A stretch of DNA of 64,000 nt from the NCBI GenBank assembly GCA_023250155.1, contig JAHFBG010000001.1, positions 123,121 through 187,120 on the forward strand, given 5' to 3'. The position numbers and the translations under genes are program-made. This stretch comes from Candidatus Melainabacteria bacterium (GTDB taxonomy: Bacteria > Cyanobacteriota > Vampirovibrionia > 2-02-FULL-35-15). Each line of letters begins with the position of its first letter. The stretch's first letter is position 1. The notes beneath the pieces were generated by a model, which worked only from the letters and a program-made list of their open reading frames with translations, was not told where the DNA came from and ran no database searches. This document shows, in pieces, positions 27,832 to 38,266 of this stretch.

Positions 27832-28984
27832 GTTTTCCATTTCCATTAGAAGCTGTCTTTTTAGACAAGTCAACAGATTCTAACAATGCATGCAATGTAT
27901 CTGGAGTAGGAAATATATCATCCTCAGCAAGTTTAGCAATTCTTTTTACAGTTTCTGGAAAGTCTCTATCCTCTTTTAACATCCAAGCAAAGTAACCTTT
28001 ATTTGTTTTAGCCACATCCTTTACTGCTATTCCTTCATATTTCCCAAAATTAAATATCATTTCATTATTAGACCAACGAAACTTCTTGTCAGGATCTACA
28101 AAATCATGGATTGCAGTCTTATAACTATCACTAAGTGCATTAACTTCTCTTGGAAGATCACTATAAGTTTCAAACAAGGCTTTTAATATTTCTACTGTTG
28201 CAAGAGTATCAGCATCAGCTTCATGAGCATGTGTTAAATCTTGCCCACAGAAAAATTTATATCCATCTTTTAGTTGCCTTTTAGTACCTTCCACCCATGG
28301 AATTTTGTCATGGTAGATTTTCATTACATCTATATTTGCTTTATCTTTGTAATTAAAGTCGCTATATCCAGCTCTTTTAAACTCTGACTGTAAAATTATA
28401 TTGTCAAATGCTTTTATATTAAATCCACCAAGATGGCTGTTTTCAAAAAAATTATGCCATATACCAGCTACTTCTTTAAAAGTTGCTTTGTCTTTTACAT
28501 CTTCATCCTTTATACCATGAATTAGAGATACCTCTTCTGGAATTGGGCGTTCTGGATTTATGTCCTGTGTTATAGGTCCTTCTATTCGTCCATCAGGATG
28601 AAATTTAATTGCTGATATTTGTACTATTCTTGAAACGTTCGCTCCCTTACCATCAGTTTCTAAGTCATAAAAAACAATTGGTTTGTCCAATTTTAAGTAG
28701 TCTATAAGATTTTTACTTGGATCATATTTTGGTGTGACCGTAGGTACGCTAGCTCTTACTCTGCCTGCAATTTCTTTTGCAACCTCACTAGAAAAAATTG
28801 ATAGCAATGCTTTTTCTTTTTCTTCTACAGGAGCATTACTTTGAATAACTCGATCTAACCACTGGAACCATGTTACTTGAAGTTCTTTTTTAAACGGATC
28901 AAAAACTCTTTTTAAAGATGCAGGCGCTATAAGGCTTTCAGGCTTTTCAGACAACACTAACGGAGTAACAGGAAGAGTAGTCAT
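27779..28984 (-). CDS. DnaQ-like DEDDh 3'-5' exonuclease
   Basis: The central exonuclease domain (about residues 105-275) has all motifs: ExoI YDLETDG (Asp, Glu), Exo[12 protein letters not shown] (Asp) and ExoIII HEADADT (His-x4-Asp). The N-terminal about 100 residues are unrecognised. The C-terminal part ([26 protein letters not shown]) resembles the small domain found after some epsilon-type exonucleases (G-K-Y-x-G and YxxWML). It probably takes part in DNA repair or RNA trimming. It stands alone, with a 53-nt overlap into hisF. Confidence 0.85.
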   Translation of the reverse strand: MTTLPVTPLVLSEKPESLIAPASLKRVFDPFKKELQVTWFQWLDRVIQSNAPVEEKEKALLSIFSSEVAKEIAGRVRASVPTVTPKYDPSKNLIDYLKLDKPIVFYDLETDGKGANVSRIVQISAIKFHPDGRIEGPITQDINPERPIPEEVSLIHGIKDEDVKDKATFKEVAGIWHNFFENSHLGGFNIKAFDNIILQSEFKRAGYSDFNYKDKANIDVMKIYHDKIPWVEGTKRQLKDGYKFFCGQDLTHAHEADADTLATVEILKALFETYSDLPREVNALSDSYKTAIHDFVDPDKKFRWSNNEMIFNFGKYEGIAVKDVAKTNKGYFAWMLKEDRDFPETVKRIAKLAEDDIFPTPDTLHALLESVDLSKKTASNGNGKPKPLSVAQVAPLPPSSP

Positions 28985-29386
28985 TTAGTTTCTCCTTAAG
29001 TTTAAAAAATTATGTGGACTAAGTAATTATCAATATACAGTAAATTAAAAAAAAGTAAAAATGAAATGGGATTGTAAGGTAAAAAGGTTGCAAGATGATT
29101 TTCAATTGAAGTGTTTACTCTAATTTATATAAAAAGATAATGTTGTTTAAGGTATTTTGATTTATTACTTATGGATTTTGTATGGGTGATGTATGTGATT
29201 AGTAATTATTTTGTTTGTATTTTTTTTCTAATACAATTTATGTCAAAGATTAAAAACAAAACATTTACAATGTATTTTTTTTGTGTGATGATATTGCCAA
29301 TCGTTTGACTTTATATTTTTTATGGGTTGTATAAAAGCGCTCATTCAAATGATATTGGCAACATATTTAAGGACTAAATAACATAT
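28985..29386. other. 402-bp AT-rich intergenic region
   Basis: No gene is seen. It separates two divergent genes and carries the putative promoter at 29305-29333. TTGCCAA (near 29294) and TTGGCAA (near 29355) lie on both sides of that promoter as inverted copies and might be an operator. Confidence 0.5.
29305..29333 (+). promoter_or_regulatory. Putative sigma-70 promoter of the HD-domain gene
   Basis: TTGACT (29305-29310), a 17-nt spacer and TGTATA (29328-29333), about 50 nt before the ATG at 29387. The -35 is good and the -10 moderate. Confidence 0.45.
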
Positions 29387-31774
29387 ATGACAGTAGCCAC
29401 TATAGAAGCTCCTATTCAAAGACCAGAGCCAAGTTCAAGTAGTTTATATAAAAAATCTCTTGATTTTAAAAATTGGAATGCAGGCAAGTACGCTACTTTA
29501 AGTCCCAATACACTAAAAGAAGGTCTCACTGAGTATAAAGATTTAAATGGTTTAAAAACAAAAGGTATTGAAGTAGTAAGACACCAAAAAATCCCTGAAA
29601 GCAGGCTGAAGCTAGAACGCTATGGAAAAATAGGAGCTACTGTTGGTGCTGTAGCATTAAATGCTTTATCTGCTTTAGGACTATTTTATTCAGGAGGAAA
29701 ACTTTTATTAAACTCAATCAGTAGCAATGATACAGAAGATTCATATAAAAGTTTAAGTACTGCATATACTGCTTCAGGAGTAGCTGGAGCATTAACTGGC
29801 GCTGCTCATGAAAGTCCCGAGTGGGCAATTGGAAATATTGGCATGGGAGTATTTAGCCGATATCTGGATAGCATTTGGGGACTCGGTGCATTTTCAATCT
29901 CAGAAGGGCTTGCATCTATAGGAATGGGGCGTGTTCGTTATAGAGATAAACAAAATGTTAATGCTGTTCGAAATTCTATCTTTAACAATCCGAAACTCTC
30001 TAGTCTTAGATTTTTAATTCCGATAGAACAATCTATTATAAGTTTTGCACGAAGATTAGTTTCACCGAAAGACTGGCAAAGATTTAACAAAGAAGAACCT
30101 TATTCATTATTTCAAACCTCAGGAGGGGGCTTAATTTCAGCAGGTGGATTACTTGGCATTGCAAGTATATTTAAAAATAAAATGTCTGAAAGACTTCAGT
30201 CATTTTTTTACCTGCCATATAGTGCCTTTTCAGTTGCAAATTTAATAGCCCTATACAGAGATGGGCAAGTAATGCTTACACGTGCAAAAGATTTTGGGGC
30301 AAGAAAAGCAGGTGAACAATTCTCAATGAAAATGGAGGGAACCCTTAAAAAACTAGCTGCACCCTTCTTAGGTTTAAACAATTTGTGCCTTGCATTAAAA
30401 GGATTAGGAGTTGATTCAGAAGGCGGCACAATGTACAACATAGCAATGGCAATGCGTGCATGGGGAGCAGGTTTTGCATTTTTAGCATTTAAAGCACAAT
30501 CATTGCTGAAGTTTTTTAAGCCTGATATGTTTGGTCCATTACATAAAGAAATAGTAGAGCTAAACTTAAATCCTACAAAAGAAGGGGAGAGAGTTTTTGA
30601 ACATTTAGATAAACTAGAAACAGATAGACCGCCACCACACATGCGTGATAAGTTCGATACGATTTTATATGATGAAAATAATGAGCAAAGAGAAATAATA
30701 GATCAATTAATAAATACTAAGACCTTTAAAGGGCTTCAAACAAAAACACAAGTTGGGCTACCCACACCAAGCAACCCCCCTACAAATGGCAGACCATATT
30801 TAGAAAGATATTCACATAGTAAGAGAGTTTGTGCAGTAGCTATCCTTATATACAATGCTCTTCTAAAAAATACTACTGATGAAAGCTTAAAAGCCATGCT
30901 TCTTGAAAACAAAGATGCATTTAAGCTTGCAGGATTACTTCATGATGTGGGACACATAGCAAGAAGTCACCTGGCTGAAAAAGCAGTCAAAGGACACAAT
31001 AACGATGAGTACACAGTAGAGATTTTAAAAGGTAGTGAAGATGCGCCAAAAGATATTAGAGACACTATCATTAATTATTATGGAAAAGAAAAGGGTGAAA
31101 AAATATTAGCTCAAACAAGAGAGATAATAGGAAAATGGAGTCCTTTATTTAAAGCATTTAAAATCTCAGATTATACAGAATACACTCGTTGTGGGGATTT
31201 CACCTGCATAGATGGTTTTCCAAAATGGTCACTGAACGACGTAAAAGAATATGCAGACACTGTAAGACTTTACAAAGGTGAAGACGGTAAAGTAAAAACT
31301 AGTTTTATTGAGAAAGGTGCACTGCTTACATTTAAAATTTTGTTTGATAGAAAAATATTTAATGATTCATTTAATTATTTCCCTATGTCAAACGCCGAGG
31401 AACTTCCTTATTTATTAGGGCTTGATGCAGCGGACTTATCAAGTAAAAGAATAAAAGAAATGACAGAACGTGAAATTGATGCTTCAGCTCAACATGGGTT
31501 GTCTATGTTAAAAAATGCAAACTTTCAGTTTAGACTAAAACACATGACCGGTGGTGAGACTGCTTACTGTGGATATTCTAAAGTAGATCCTGAAAGGAAA
31601 ATATTGGTTTACACAGATGAAAAAACAGAGCCTGTAGAGTTCTTAGATCACTTGGAAAAAGTAATTAAGCCAAGAGACAAGGAACTATATGATGATGTAC
31701 AACCTATGGTAAATGGACTAACTACTCCAAAAGAAGTTCAGTTAATTATCAATGTAGCTACAAATGGAAATTAA
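29387..31774 (+). CDS. HD-domain phosphohydrolase with membrane-associated N-terminal half
   Basis: The C-terminal half (about 470-640) is an HD domain: YSHSKRVCAVAILIYNALL, then GLLHDVGHIARSH with the His-Asp pair near residue 520, and KGHNNDEYT. This pattern is closest to dNTP triphosphohydrolase-type HD enzymes, but the substrate is uncertain. The first half has several hydrophobic segments (for example VGAVALNALSALGLFY and GGGLISAGGLLGIASIF), so it is probably membrane bound. The N-terminus has no classical signal. It ends with a 4-nt overlap into the convergent pentapeptide gene. Confidence 0.72.
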   Translation: MTVATIEAPIQRPEPSSSSLYKKSLDFKNWNAGKYATLSPNTLKEGLTEYKDLNGLKTKGIEVVRHQKIPESRLKLERYGKIGATVGAVALNALSALGLFYSGGKLLLNSISSNDTEDSYKSLSTAYTASGVAGALTGAAHESPEWAIGNIGMGVFSRYLDSIWGLGAFSISEGLASIGMGRVRYRDKQNVNAVRNSIFNNPKLSSLRFLIPIEQSIISFARRLVSPKDWQRFNKEEPYSLFQTSGGGLISAGGLLGIASIFKNKMSERLQSFFYLPYSAFSVANLIALYRDGQVMLTRAKDFGARKAGEQFSMKMEGTLKKLAAPFLGLNNLCLALKGLGVDSEGGTMYNIAMAMRAWGAGFAFLAFKAQSLLKFFKPDMFGPLHKEIVELNLNPTKEGERVFEHLDKLETDRPPPHMRDKFDTILYDENNEQREIIDQLINTKTFKGLQTKTQVGLPTPSNPPTNGRPYLERYSHSKRVCAVAILIYNALLKNTTDESLKAMLLENKDAFKLAGLLHDVGHIARSHLAEKAVKGHNNDEYTVEILKGSEDAPKDIRDTIINYYGKEKGEKILAQTREIIGKWSPLFKAFKISDYTEYTRCGDFTCIDGFPKWSLNDVKEYADTVRLYKGEDGKVKTSFIEKGALLTFKILFDRKIFNDSFNYFPMSNAEELPYLLGLDAADLSSKRIKEMTEREIDASAQHGLSMLKNANFQFRLKHMTGGETAYCGYSKVDPERKILVYTDEKTEPVEFLDHLEKVIKPRDKELYDDVQPMVNGLTTPKEVQLIINVATNGN

Positions 31775-32544
31775 AACCTCGTATTCTCATCCACTGTTAC
31801 ATTGAACTCATTTACTAAATATTTCTTTAGTTCTTCACCTGTAATCTTTTCTCCATGCCACATTACATAAGCCCCTTTTAAATTAGCTCCTCTTAAGTCT
31901 GCTTCTTTGAGGTTTGCTTCAGTTAATTTAGCCTCTTTTAGATTCGCTCCATTAAATCTAGCGTGTTCTAACTTTGCTCCTATTAAGCATGCTCGCTTTA
32001 ATTTAGCCCCTGTAAAGTTTGACCAGCTAAGATTAGCTTTGTATAAGTTAGCATCGTTTAACTTAGCCTCTATCCAATCTGCTTCTTGTGAATTGATTCC
32101 TTCTAGATTAGCTCTCTTTAAGTTTGCTTTGTTGAAAAAGATCCCAAACAAATTGCCCCATTTAAGATTTGCTTCTTCTAGATTAGCTTCTTCTAGATGT
32201 GCTAATGCCATCTTTACTCCATTTAATTGAGCCTTATATAAAGGATCTTTAGGAGCATTTTTTCCATAAAGTTCTAAAAGTACTTTTTCAAAATTCAAAG
32301 GGTGTTCATAGAAAAGATAAACATTAAGATCAGCCCCGCTTAAATTCAAAGGAGTGTTTTGTCGTTTACTTTCTTCTACAGCTTCCTCTAAGCGATCTAG
32401 TGCAGAAAAGATGAATCTTTTATTTTCATTATTTGTATATTTTTTCCTTAACTCAAGAAATAGATTTTTAGGTGTTTGTAGTGATGGGGTTTGTACATCA
32501 TGTCGAAGATAAACATTATGTCGGCCTGTGGGTAAAATTGCCAT
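31771..32544 (-). CDS. Pentapeptide-repeat protein
   Basis: About 26 tandem A(N/K)L-x-x repeats run from roughly residue 110 to 235 (ANLEEANLKWGNL, then ANLKRANLEGIN and ANLKEADLRGANL), which fold as a right-handed quadrilateral beta-helix. The first 110 residues are helical and charged. Such proteins are abundant in cyanobacteria; functions range from DNA mimicry to unknown. There is no signal peptide, so it is probably cytoplasmic. Confidence 0.88.
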   Translation of the reverse strand: MAILPTGRHNVYLRHDVQTPSLQTPKNLFLELRKKYTNNENKRFIFSALDRLEEAVEESKRQNTPLNLSGADLNVYLFYEHPLNFEKVLLELYGKNAPKDPLYKAQLNGVKMALAHLEEANLEEANLKWGNLFGIFFNKANLKRANLEGINSQEADWIEAKLNDANLYKANLSWSNFTGAKLKRACLIGAKLEHARFNGANLKEAKLTEANLKEADLRGANLKGAYVMWHGEKITGEELKKYLVNEFNVTVDENTRF

Positions 32545-32654
32545 TTCTTGTCTCCATATAGAAGTACTTCAATCCTAAGTACCATATATAGTACACTCCA
32601 CTCTTTAGATATACAAAATTAAGAAGTCTATTTTTTTATTTTCTTAACCTTAAA

Positions 32655-32755
32655 TAGGATTGAGTTATTAGTATTGAGGATTGAACAAAACAGATTCAAT
32701 ATCAATCTTCTAATCATCAGTACACAACTCTCAATCCTCAGTCCTCAATCCTATA
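32655..32755. repeat. Heptamer tract (TCAATCC family) ending in the carboxypeptidase gene
   Basis: Words such as GGATTGA, GTATTGA, GGATTGA and ACTCTCA, ATCCTCA, GTCCTCA, ATCCTAT follow each other in 7-nt steps. The right end runs into the coding end of the M32 peptidase and encodes its last residues (RIED). Confidence 0.7.
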
Positions 32756-34327
32756 AATCTTCATATACTTTTCTTTAATGTATTTTATAAAATAATCAGG
32801 ATTTAATTTTTCACCTGTAACTCTAAAAACTATTTCTTGCGGAGACTGAGTAGCAGCACATTTATGAATTTTTTCACCAAGCCATTTATTAATAGGTTTC
32901 ATGTTTCCTCTTTCCATTTCTTTTTCAAGATTTGGGACTTCTTTTAATGCTTGATTATAAAACTGTGCAGCATAAAGATTTCCTAATGTATATGTAGGGA
33001 AATATCCTATCGATCCTCCTGCCCAATGGCTATCTTGAAGAGATCCTTCACTATCATCAGCTGATTCTACTCCTAGATATTTTTTTGTTTTTTCTTTCCA
33101 GATTCTGGGAACATCTTTAACAGATATTCTTTCTTCCATTAAATCTTTCTCTATTTCATATCGAATAATGATGTGCAAATTATAAGTCAATTCATCTGAA
33201 TCAAGACGAACAGGGGATAAATTAACCTTGTTTATAGCTAAATACCATTTTTCTAAATCTACATCTTTTAACTCTTCTGGAAACGCTGCTTTCATCTTAG
33301 GAAAAAATCCTTTCCAAAAAGGCATATTTAGCCCAATTCTTGTTTCATATAATCTAGCTTGTGCCTCATGTATACCAAGAGATGAGCCATCATATAAGGG
33401 TGTTCTTTCAAGTTCTTTAGACATATTAAACTCATAATGTGCATGTCCACCTTCATGAAGAGCAGTACCTACAACAAATGAAATATTTTTTTCTGGTAAT
33501 CGAGTGGTGAATCTTATGTCATCATGTGAAAGGCTTGTAACAAATGGATGTACTGTCTCATCAACTCTACCTCTTGTAAAATCAAAGTCCATATGTTCCA
33601 ATGCCATATTTGTAAGTTTTAACTGATCAGCATGTGTATAATTTCTAAACAAAAAGCTATTATCAATTTGTTTGTTTAAACTAGTTATTTTTTTTATGAA
33701 TGGAATAAGTTCAACTTTTAATCTCAAAAATATTTGATCTAGATCTTGTGTGGTTAAGCCAGATTCATAGGAATCAAGAAGCGTATTATATAAAGAATTA
33801 GGATGGTCTAATCTTACATGCCATGCTTCTTGTCTTGAAAGATCAATAATTTTCTCGAGGCTGGGTTCAAATATTTGAAAATCCTTTTTTTCTTTTGCTT
33901 CTACCCATTTATAAAAAGCATTGGTTGTAACATTGGCAAACTCTTCTACATGGCTGAGAGGGATTCTTTTTTCTCTTATGTGAGATTTCCACAGTTCTTG
34001 AACTAAAACTTTATCAAAGTCATTTAATCTTATAAGAATTTCTGGCTTATTTAAAGCTCCAAGAACCTGACCCAATTCTTTTGATGTCAATATTTCATGC
34101 TGCTTACTCGTGAGTGTTGTTATGTGCCAGGCTCTATCGTCGCTTGCACTTTTTGGAAGGTAAGTTACAAGATCCCAGCCAATAAGCTCATTCATTGAAT
34201 CAATAGACTTAAGATCTTCAGCTATTGTCTTTAATTTAGCAAGATTGTCTTTTATCTCATTTTTTTCTGGTTGTTGCGGCTTAGATATAATACTTGCTGC
34301 ATAACAAGGACTTAGGGAATAAAGCAT
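32738..34327 (-). CDS. M32-family metallocarboxypeptidase (Taq type)
   Basis: The family zinc motif is seen in GTALHEGGHAHYEFN (HExxH near residue 290), with a downstream Glu in IHEAQARLYE. The C-terminal SIGYFPTYTLGNLYAAQFY is also typical of M32. It removes C-terminal residues from peptides. The total length (529) is normal. The N-terminal MLYSLSPCYAASII is only weakly hydrophobic and may not be a signal. GGGAG precedes the start. The final residues are contributed by a heptamer tract. Confidence 0.92.
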   Translation of the reverse strand: MLYSLSPCYAASIISKPQQPEKNEIKDNLAKLKTIAEDLKSIDSMNELIGWDLVTYLPKSASDDRAWHITTLTSKQHEILTSKELGQVLGALNKPEILIRLNDFDKVLVQELWKSHIREKRIPLSHVEEFANVTTNAFYKWVEAKEKKDFQIFEPSLEKIIDLSRQEAWHVRLDHPNSLYNTLLDSYESGLTTQDLDQIFLRLKVELIPFIKKITSLNKQIDNSFLFRNYTHADQLKLTNMALEHMDFDFTRGRVDETVHPFVTSLSHDDIRFTTRLPEKNISFVVGTALHEGGHAHYEFNMSKELERTPLYDGSSLGIHEAQARLYETRIGLNMPFWKGFFPKMKAAFPEELKDVDLEKWYLAINKVNLSPVRLDSDELTYNLHIIIRYEIEKDLMEERISVKDVPRIWKEKTKKYLGVESADDSEGSLQDSHWAGGSIGYFPTYTLGNLYAAQFYNQALKEVPNLEKEMERGNMKPINKWLGEKIHKCAATQSPQEIVFRVTGEKLNPDYFIKYIKEKYMKIYRIED

Positions 34328-34470
34328 TTGGAACTCCCGACGTATTTAATTAGTTACTGTATCTATTAGTAGATACAATCTAACATTTAGCAAATCAAGA
34401 GTAAATAAAAAGATTAAAGATCTCCATAAAACTTAATGCCACTGTTAACCAATGATTAGAGAAAAGCAAG

Positions 34471-35778
34471 CTAACTGCGCAAGAGAGCGTCATTTGTATA
34501 TCTTTTAGCCAATTCTACTCCTGGCTGATCAAAAGGATTCACATCAAGTAACATACCTGCTATAGCAGTTGAAACTTCTAAAACATACATTAATTGTGAA
34601 ATATAATATTCATTTAGCTCTGGTAATGTAATTAAAATAGTTGGTCTTTTATTTTCTGTTAAGGCTCTACGCGTAGCATCTAATTCGACGTTTAATATTT
34701 GCCCTACTTTATGACCGCTATATTGTTTAAAACTAGGGTTCTCACTTGAGAAATCTGGAATAAGAATATCTCTTTTATGTTTATTTAGTTTTATAAAACA
34801 AATCAATTTATCATTTGGTCCTTCATTGAACATTTGTATTTGAGAGTGTTGATCTGTAGCACCAATAGCTGAAATAGGAGTAGATCCTTTTCCTCTTTTT
34901 CCTAATGATTCTGCCCAAAGTTGTATAAACCAATCTGCAAAACGTTTTAAGCATGTAGAGTATGGCATTAAAACAAAAATATTTTTATTATTCAAGTATG
35001 AATTAAAAGCAGCCAAGGCTAATGACACTGCAATATTTCCTTTAATATCCACAAGCTGACATAGACTATCAGCTTGCAAAATACCTTCTCTTACCTCAGC
35101 CAGATTAACACCTGCTAATCCTGCCGGGATCAATCCTACTGGTGAAAATACAGAGTATCTACCACCTACATTTTCAGGTATAGGAAATAATGGGATTGAA
35201 TGTTTTTTTGACAAGTCATATAAAAGACCTTTTTCTTTGCTTGTAATAAAAACACAATTGCTATAAAAGTTCTCATCAAGTTCAGCTACCCACTCTTTAG
35301 CAATAAGCATAGGGACAATAGTTTCAAGCGTACCACCTGACTTTGAAATGACAAGAAACAATGTCTTTTTTAAATTTAATTTGGTTAAAATTGTTCTTAT
35401 GATTTGAGGATCTAAATTGTCTATAAAATCTATGGTTAAAAATTGTTTTCTCTTACTTTTAGAAATCCTGTTCCATAGCGGTGTTTGCAGACTCTCAATT
35501 AAAGCCTGAGCACCAAGACTGGATCCTCCTATGCCAAATACAAGCAAATGTTCATATTTATCTTCGCCTGTGATCTTGGTAACAAAATCATTAACTTTAT
35601 CAAACATTTTTAAGTCATGCGGTAGATTTAGCCATCCTGCCATCCCCTGGAAATCGTCTTTTGAGCTATATAGCTTTGATAACAAGTTAAATGCATTGCT
35701 TTGTGATGATCTAAAGTTTGTAGTTATTTCATTTGAAAAGTAATGCGAAAAGTCGATTTTTATTTTTTGTTGGTTCAT
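34471..35778 (-). CDS. pgi: Glucose-6-phosphate isomerase
   Basis: Pgi interconverts glucose-6-phosphate and fructose-6-phosphate. Family signatures are GIGGSSLGAQAL, the sugar-binding LVISKSGGTLET, NVGGRYSVFSPVG, and a C-terminal PFDQPGVELAK with the active-site Gln/Glu region. At 435 residues it is the short bacterial type. It starts 1 nt after the murF stop, so it is the third gene of dnaN-murF-pgi. Confidence 0.95.
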   Translation of the reverse strand: MNQQKIKIDFSHYFSNEITTNFRSSQSNAFNLLSKLYSSKDDFQGMAGWLNLPHDLKMFDKVNDFVTKITGEDKYEHLLVFGIGGSSLGAQALIESLQTPLWNRISKSKRKQFLTIDFIDNLDPQIIRTILTKLNLKKTLFLVISKSGGTLETIVPMLIAKEWVAELDENFYSNCVFITSKEKGLLYDLSKKHSIPLFPIPENVGGRYSVFSPVGLIPAGLAGVNLAEVREGILQADSLCQLVDIKGNIAVSLALAAFNSYLNNKNIFVLMPYSTCLKRFADWFIQLWAESLGKRGKGSTPISAIGATDQHSQIQMFNEGPNDKLICFIKLNKHKRDILIPDFSSENPSFKQYSGHKVGQILNVELDATRRALTENKRPTILITLPELNEYYISQLMYVLEVSTAIAGMLLDVNPFDQPGVELAKRYTNDALLRS

Positions 35779-35779
35779 T

Positions 35780-37129
35780 TTATTTATCCTGAGTTGTTAT
35801 AAGATCGTTCATTACTCTATCTAACTTTGCAACCCTTGATCCTTTTATTAGTACAACGGTTTTTGGCTTAAGCAACTCTTTTACAATACCACAGCACTCT
35901 ACATTATCTTTAACATTTACAGCAATATTTATTTGTTTTAACTTTTTACCCTGCTCGCCTACTGTAATTACAACATTCAAAGATTGCTCTTTTATCCAGT
36001 CTACAAGCTCATTCAATTGTTTATTTTCTTCACTGCCAAGCTCTGCAAGTTCTCCAAGTACTAAAACCTTTTTATAGTCTTTATCCCAACACTGAATAAG
36101 GTTTAAGATTGCTGCTCTTAGTGATTCAGGATTTGCATTGTAGGATTCATTAATTAAATAACAATCATTTTTTAGCTTTATAATATTTCCACGCCCATCA
36201 GGTACAGAAAACTTGGACAAACCATTTTGGATTTCTTCATGAGAAAGATTTAAATCTAATGCAACATCAATGGCAATCAGTGAATTTAAAACATGAATAT
36301 TACCAAGGGCGTTTATATAAAACTCTTCATGAGTCTTATTTAACAAGAAAAAGGATTTTCCATCTTTAAAGATTATGTCCTTAGCCTGCTCTAAATCAAA
36401 TGTAATTGTTGTTCCTTTCCAAACACTCAATGCCTGGTGAATTAAGTTCGGTGTATTGTGCAAAATAGCAACTCCATCTTGTTTAAGATGTTCTAGAATT
36501 TCACACTTTGCTTTTAATATAGAATCAAGATCTCCCAATCTACCAATATGAGCACTTCCAATATTTGTGATTATTGCAATGTCAGGCTCACTTGTTTTAG
36601 ATAAATATTTTATTTCTCCCTTTCCTCTCATCGCCAACTCTAATATCAACACTTCTGTATCATTAGGCATTTCAAGAATAGTTTTTGGAACACCAATTTC
36701 ATTGTTAAAATTAAATTGTGTTTTATGAACCTTGTATTTAGTACTCAATACACATGCTATTAAATCTTTTACTGTAGTTTTTCCAGAACTGCCAGTTATA
36801 GCAATCACTTTAGGGTTTATTTTATTTCTATAAAAATTTGCAAGCTTATGATATGCGTCAAGTGTTTTATCTACAAGTATTAGTTTTGATCTATTGTTTT
36901 CTTTAACCCTGTCAATTTTCTCAACTTCACAAAATGATAGTTGTATACCTTTTGAAAATACTTCATTTATATAATCATGACCATCAAATTTTTCTCCGAC
37001 TAACGGTAAAAATATTTGATCATGACGTACAGTCCTAGAGTCTGTACTTATAGAAAAATACTCGTTTGAATCAAAGGATGCTGAAGGAAAAATCTTCTTG
37101 AGTTCATTTGTTAAAATTGAGAATGACAT
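35780..37129 (-). CDS. murF: UDP-MurNAc-pentapeptide synthetase (D-Ala-D-Ala adding enzyme)
   Basis: A Mur ligase with P-loop TGSSGKTTVKDL, the NFNNEIGVP loop and the Mur signature ELAMRGKGEI. DGRGN and INESYNANPESLRAAI are typical of MurF, not MurC/D/E. It adds D-Ala-D-Ala to the peptidoglycan precursor in the cytoplasm. It starts directly after dnaN with no gap and runs into pgi. No other mur gene is nearby. Confidence 0.95.
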   Translation of the reverse strand: MSFSILTNELKKIFPSASFDSNEYFSISTDSRTVRHDQIFLPLVGEKFDGHDYINEVFSKGIQLSFCEVEKIDRVKENNRSKLILVDKTLDAYHKLANFYRNKINPKVIAITGSSGKTTVKDLIACVLSTKYKVHKTQFNFNNEIGVPKTILEMPNDTEVLILELAMRGKGEIKYLSKTSEPDIAIITNIGSAHIGRLGDLDSILKAKCEILEHLKQDGVAILHNTPNLIHQALSVWKGTTITFDLEQAKDIIFKDGKSFFLLNKTHEEFYINALGNIHVLNSLIAIDVALDLNLSHEEIQNGLSKFSVPDGRGNIIKLKNDCYLINESYNANPESLRAAILNLIQCWDKDYKKVLVLGELAELGSEENKQLNELVDWIKEQSLNVVITVGEQGKKLKQINIAVNVKDNVECCGIVKELLKPKTVVLIKGSRVAKLDRVMNDLITTQDK

Positions 37130-38266
37130 CTATCTAAGCTGTACTGGCATTATTAAATATGTATAAGAATACTCAGAATCCTTATTTAAACTAATTATTA
37201 GTGGGGAAAGAGATCCATCTAATTCAATTTCAAGACTTTCTTCTTTTATATTTCTTAATGCTTCAGAAAGATATTTATAATTGAAAGCTATTTCTACATC
37301 ACTCCCTTTATACTCTACATCTACTTCATCCACTGCATTTCCATAGTCTGGTGAGGTTGAGGTTAATTTAGCTACATTTTTACCTTTTGAAAGAGACATT
37401 TTTATTACATTAGTTTTTTCATTTGCTAATATAGCAACCCTTTCAAGTGCTAGAAGTAAATTAGATTTTAGAAATTTGACTTTATTGGGCTGTGCTGGTG
37501 GTATCAAGTTCTCATAAGTAGGGAATATACCGGATAAAAGCCTTGTGCTTAATGTAAAATCATTGTTTTGAAAAACTATCTGACCATTAGAAAAGTAAAA
37601 TGATATTTCATCATTTCCATCTCTAAAATTAGTGATTAATCTTTCAAGTTCATCTAATGCCCTTACTGGAATTACAACACCATATTTAAAGTCTTTTGAT
37701 TTTGGTGGCTTACTTAATTTTCCTATAAATCTTGCTAACCTACTCCCATCAGCAGCACCTAGTTCAAACTTATCATTTTTAATTTCAAATTTAATACCTG
37801 ATAATATACTTGTAGCTTCAAACCTAGACGATGCAAATGAAGTCAAACTAACGGCATGTAAAAATTCTTCCTGGTTTATACAAATTACATCTTTTGATTT
37901 TTCTGCATTTATTACACAAGGAAAGTCATCTGGTGAAACACCATTTATTTGAAACTTTGATCGATCACTTAATATTTTTGCAAGTTGATTATCATCCGTT
38001 GATATTTTTATATCTCCGCCTGTTATTTTACTTACAATTTCATCAAACTTCTTAGCTGGTAATGTAACTCTTCCTGGAATTCTTATATTTGCTGCTAACT
38101 TACACTCAATTGCTAAATCTAAATCAGTTGCAGAAACTATTAAAGCTCCGTCTTGACCTGAAACTAAAATATTATTTAATATTGGCTGGATAGCTTTATT
38201 TGATGTGGCTCGTGATGTGCAAGAGACTACTTTTTTAAATTGCTCTGTTTTAACTTCTATTTCCAT
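37130..38266 (-). CDS. dnaN: DNA polymerase III beta sliding clamp
   Basis: The ring-shaped processivity clamp with three similar domains. Recognisable segments are ATDLDLAIEC in domain 1, FASSRFEATSILSGIKFE in domain 2 and the C-terminal YTYLIMPVQLR, which forms the partner-binding pocket end. At 378 residues the length is normal. It heads an operon with murF and pgi. dnaA is not adjacent. Confidence 0.96.
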   Translation of the reverse strand: MEIEVKTEQFKKVVSCTSRATSNKAIQPILNNILVSGQDGALIVSATDLDLAIECKLAANIRIPGRVTLPAKKFDEIVSKITGGDIKISTDDNQLAKILSDRSKFQINGVSPDDFPCVINAEKSKDVICINQEEFLHAVSLTSFASSRFEATSILSGIKFEIKNDKFELGAADGSRLARFIGKLSKPPKSKDFKYGVVIPVRALDELERLITNFRDGNDEISFYFSNGQIVFQNNDFTLSTRLLSGIFPTYENLIPPAQPNKVKFLKSNLLLALERVAILANEKTNVIKMSLSKGKNVAKLTSTSPDYGNAVDEVDVEYKGSDVEIAFNYKYLSEALRNIKEESLEIELDGSLSPLIISLNKDSEYSYTYLIMPVQLR

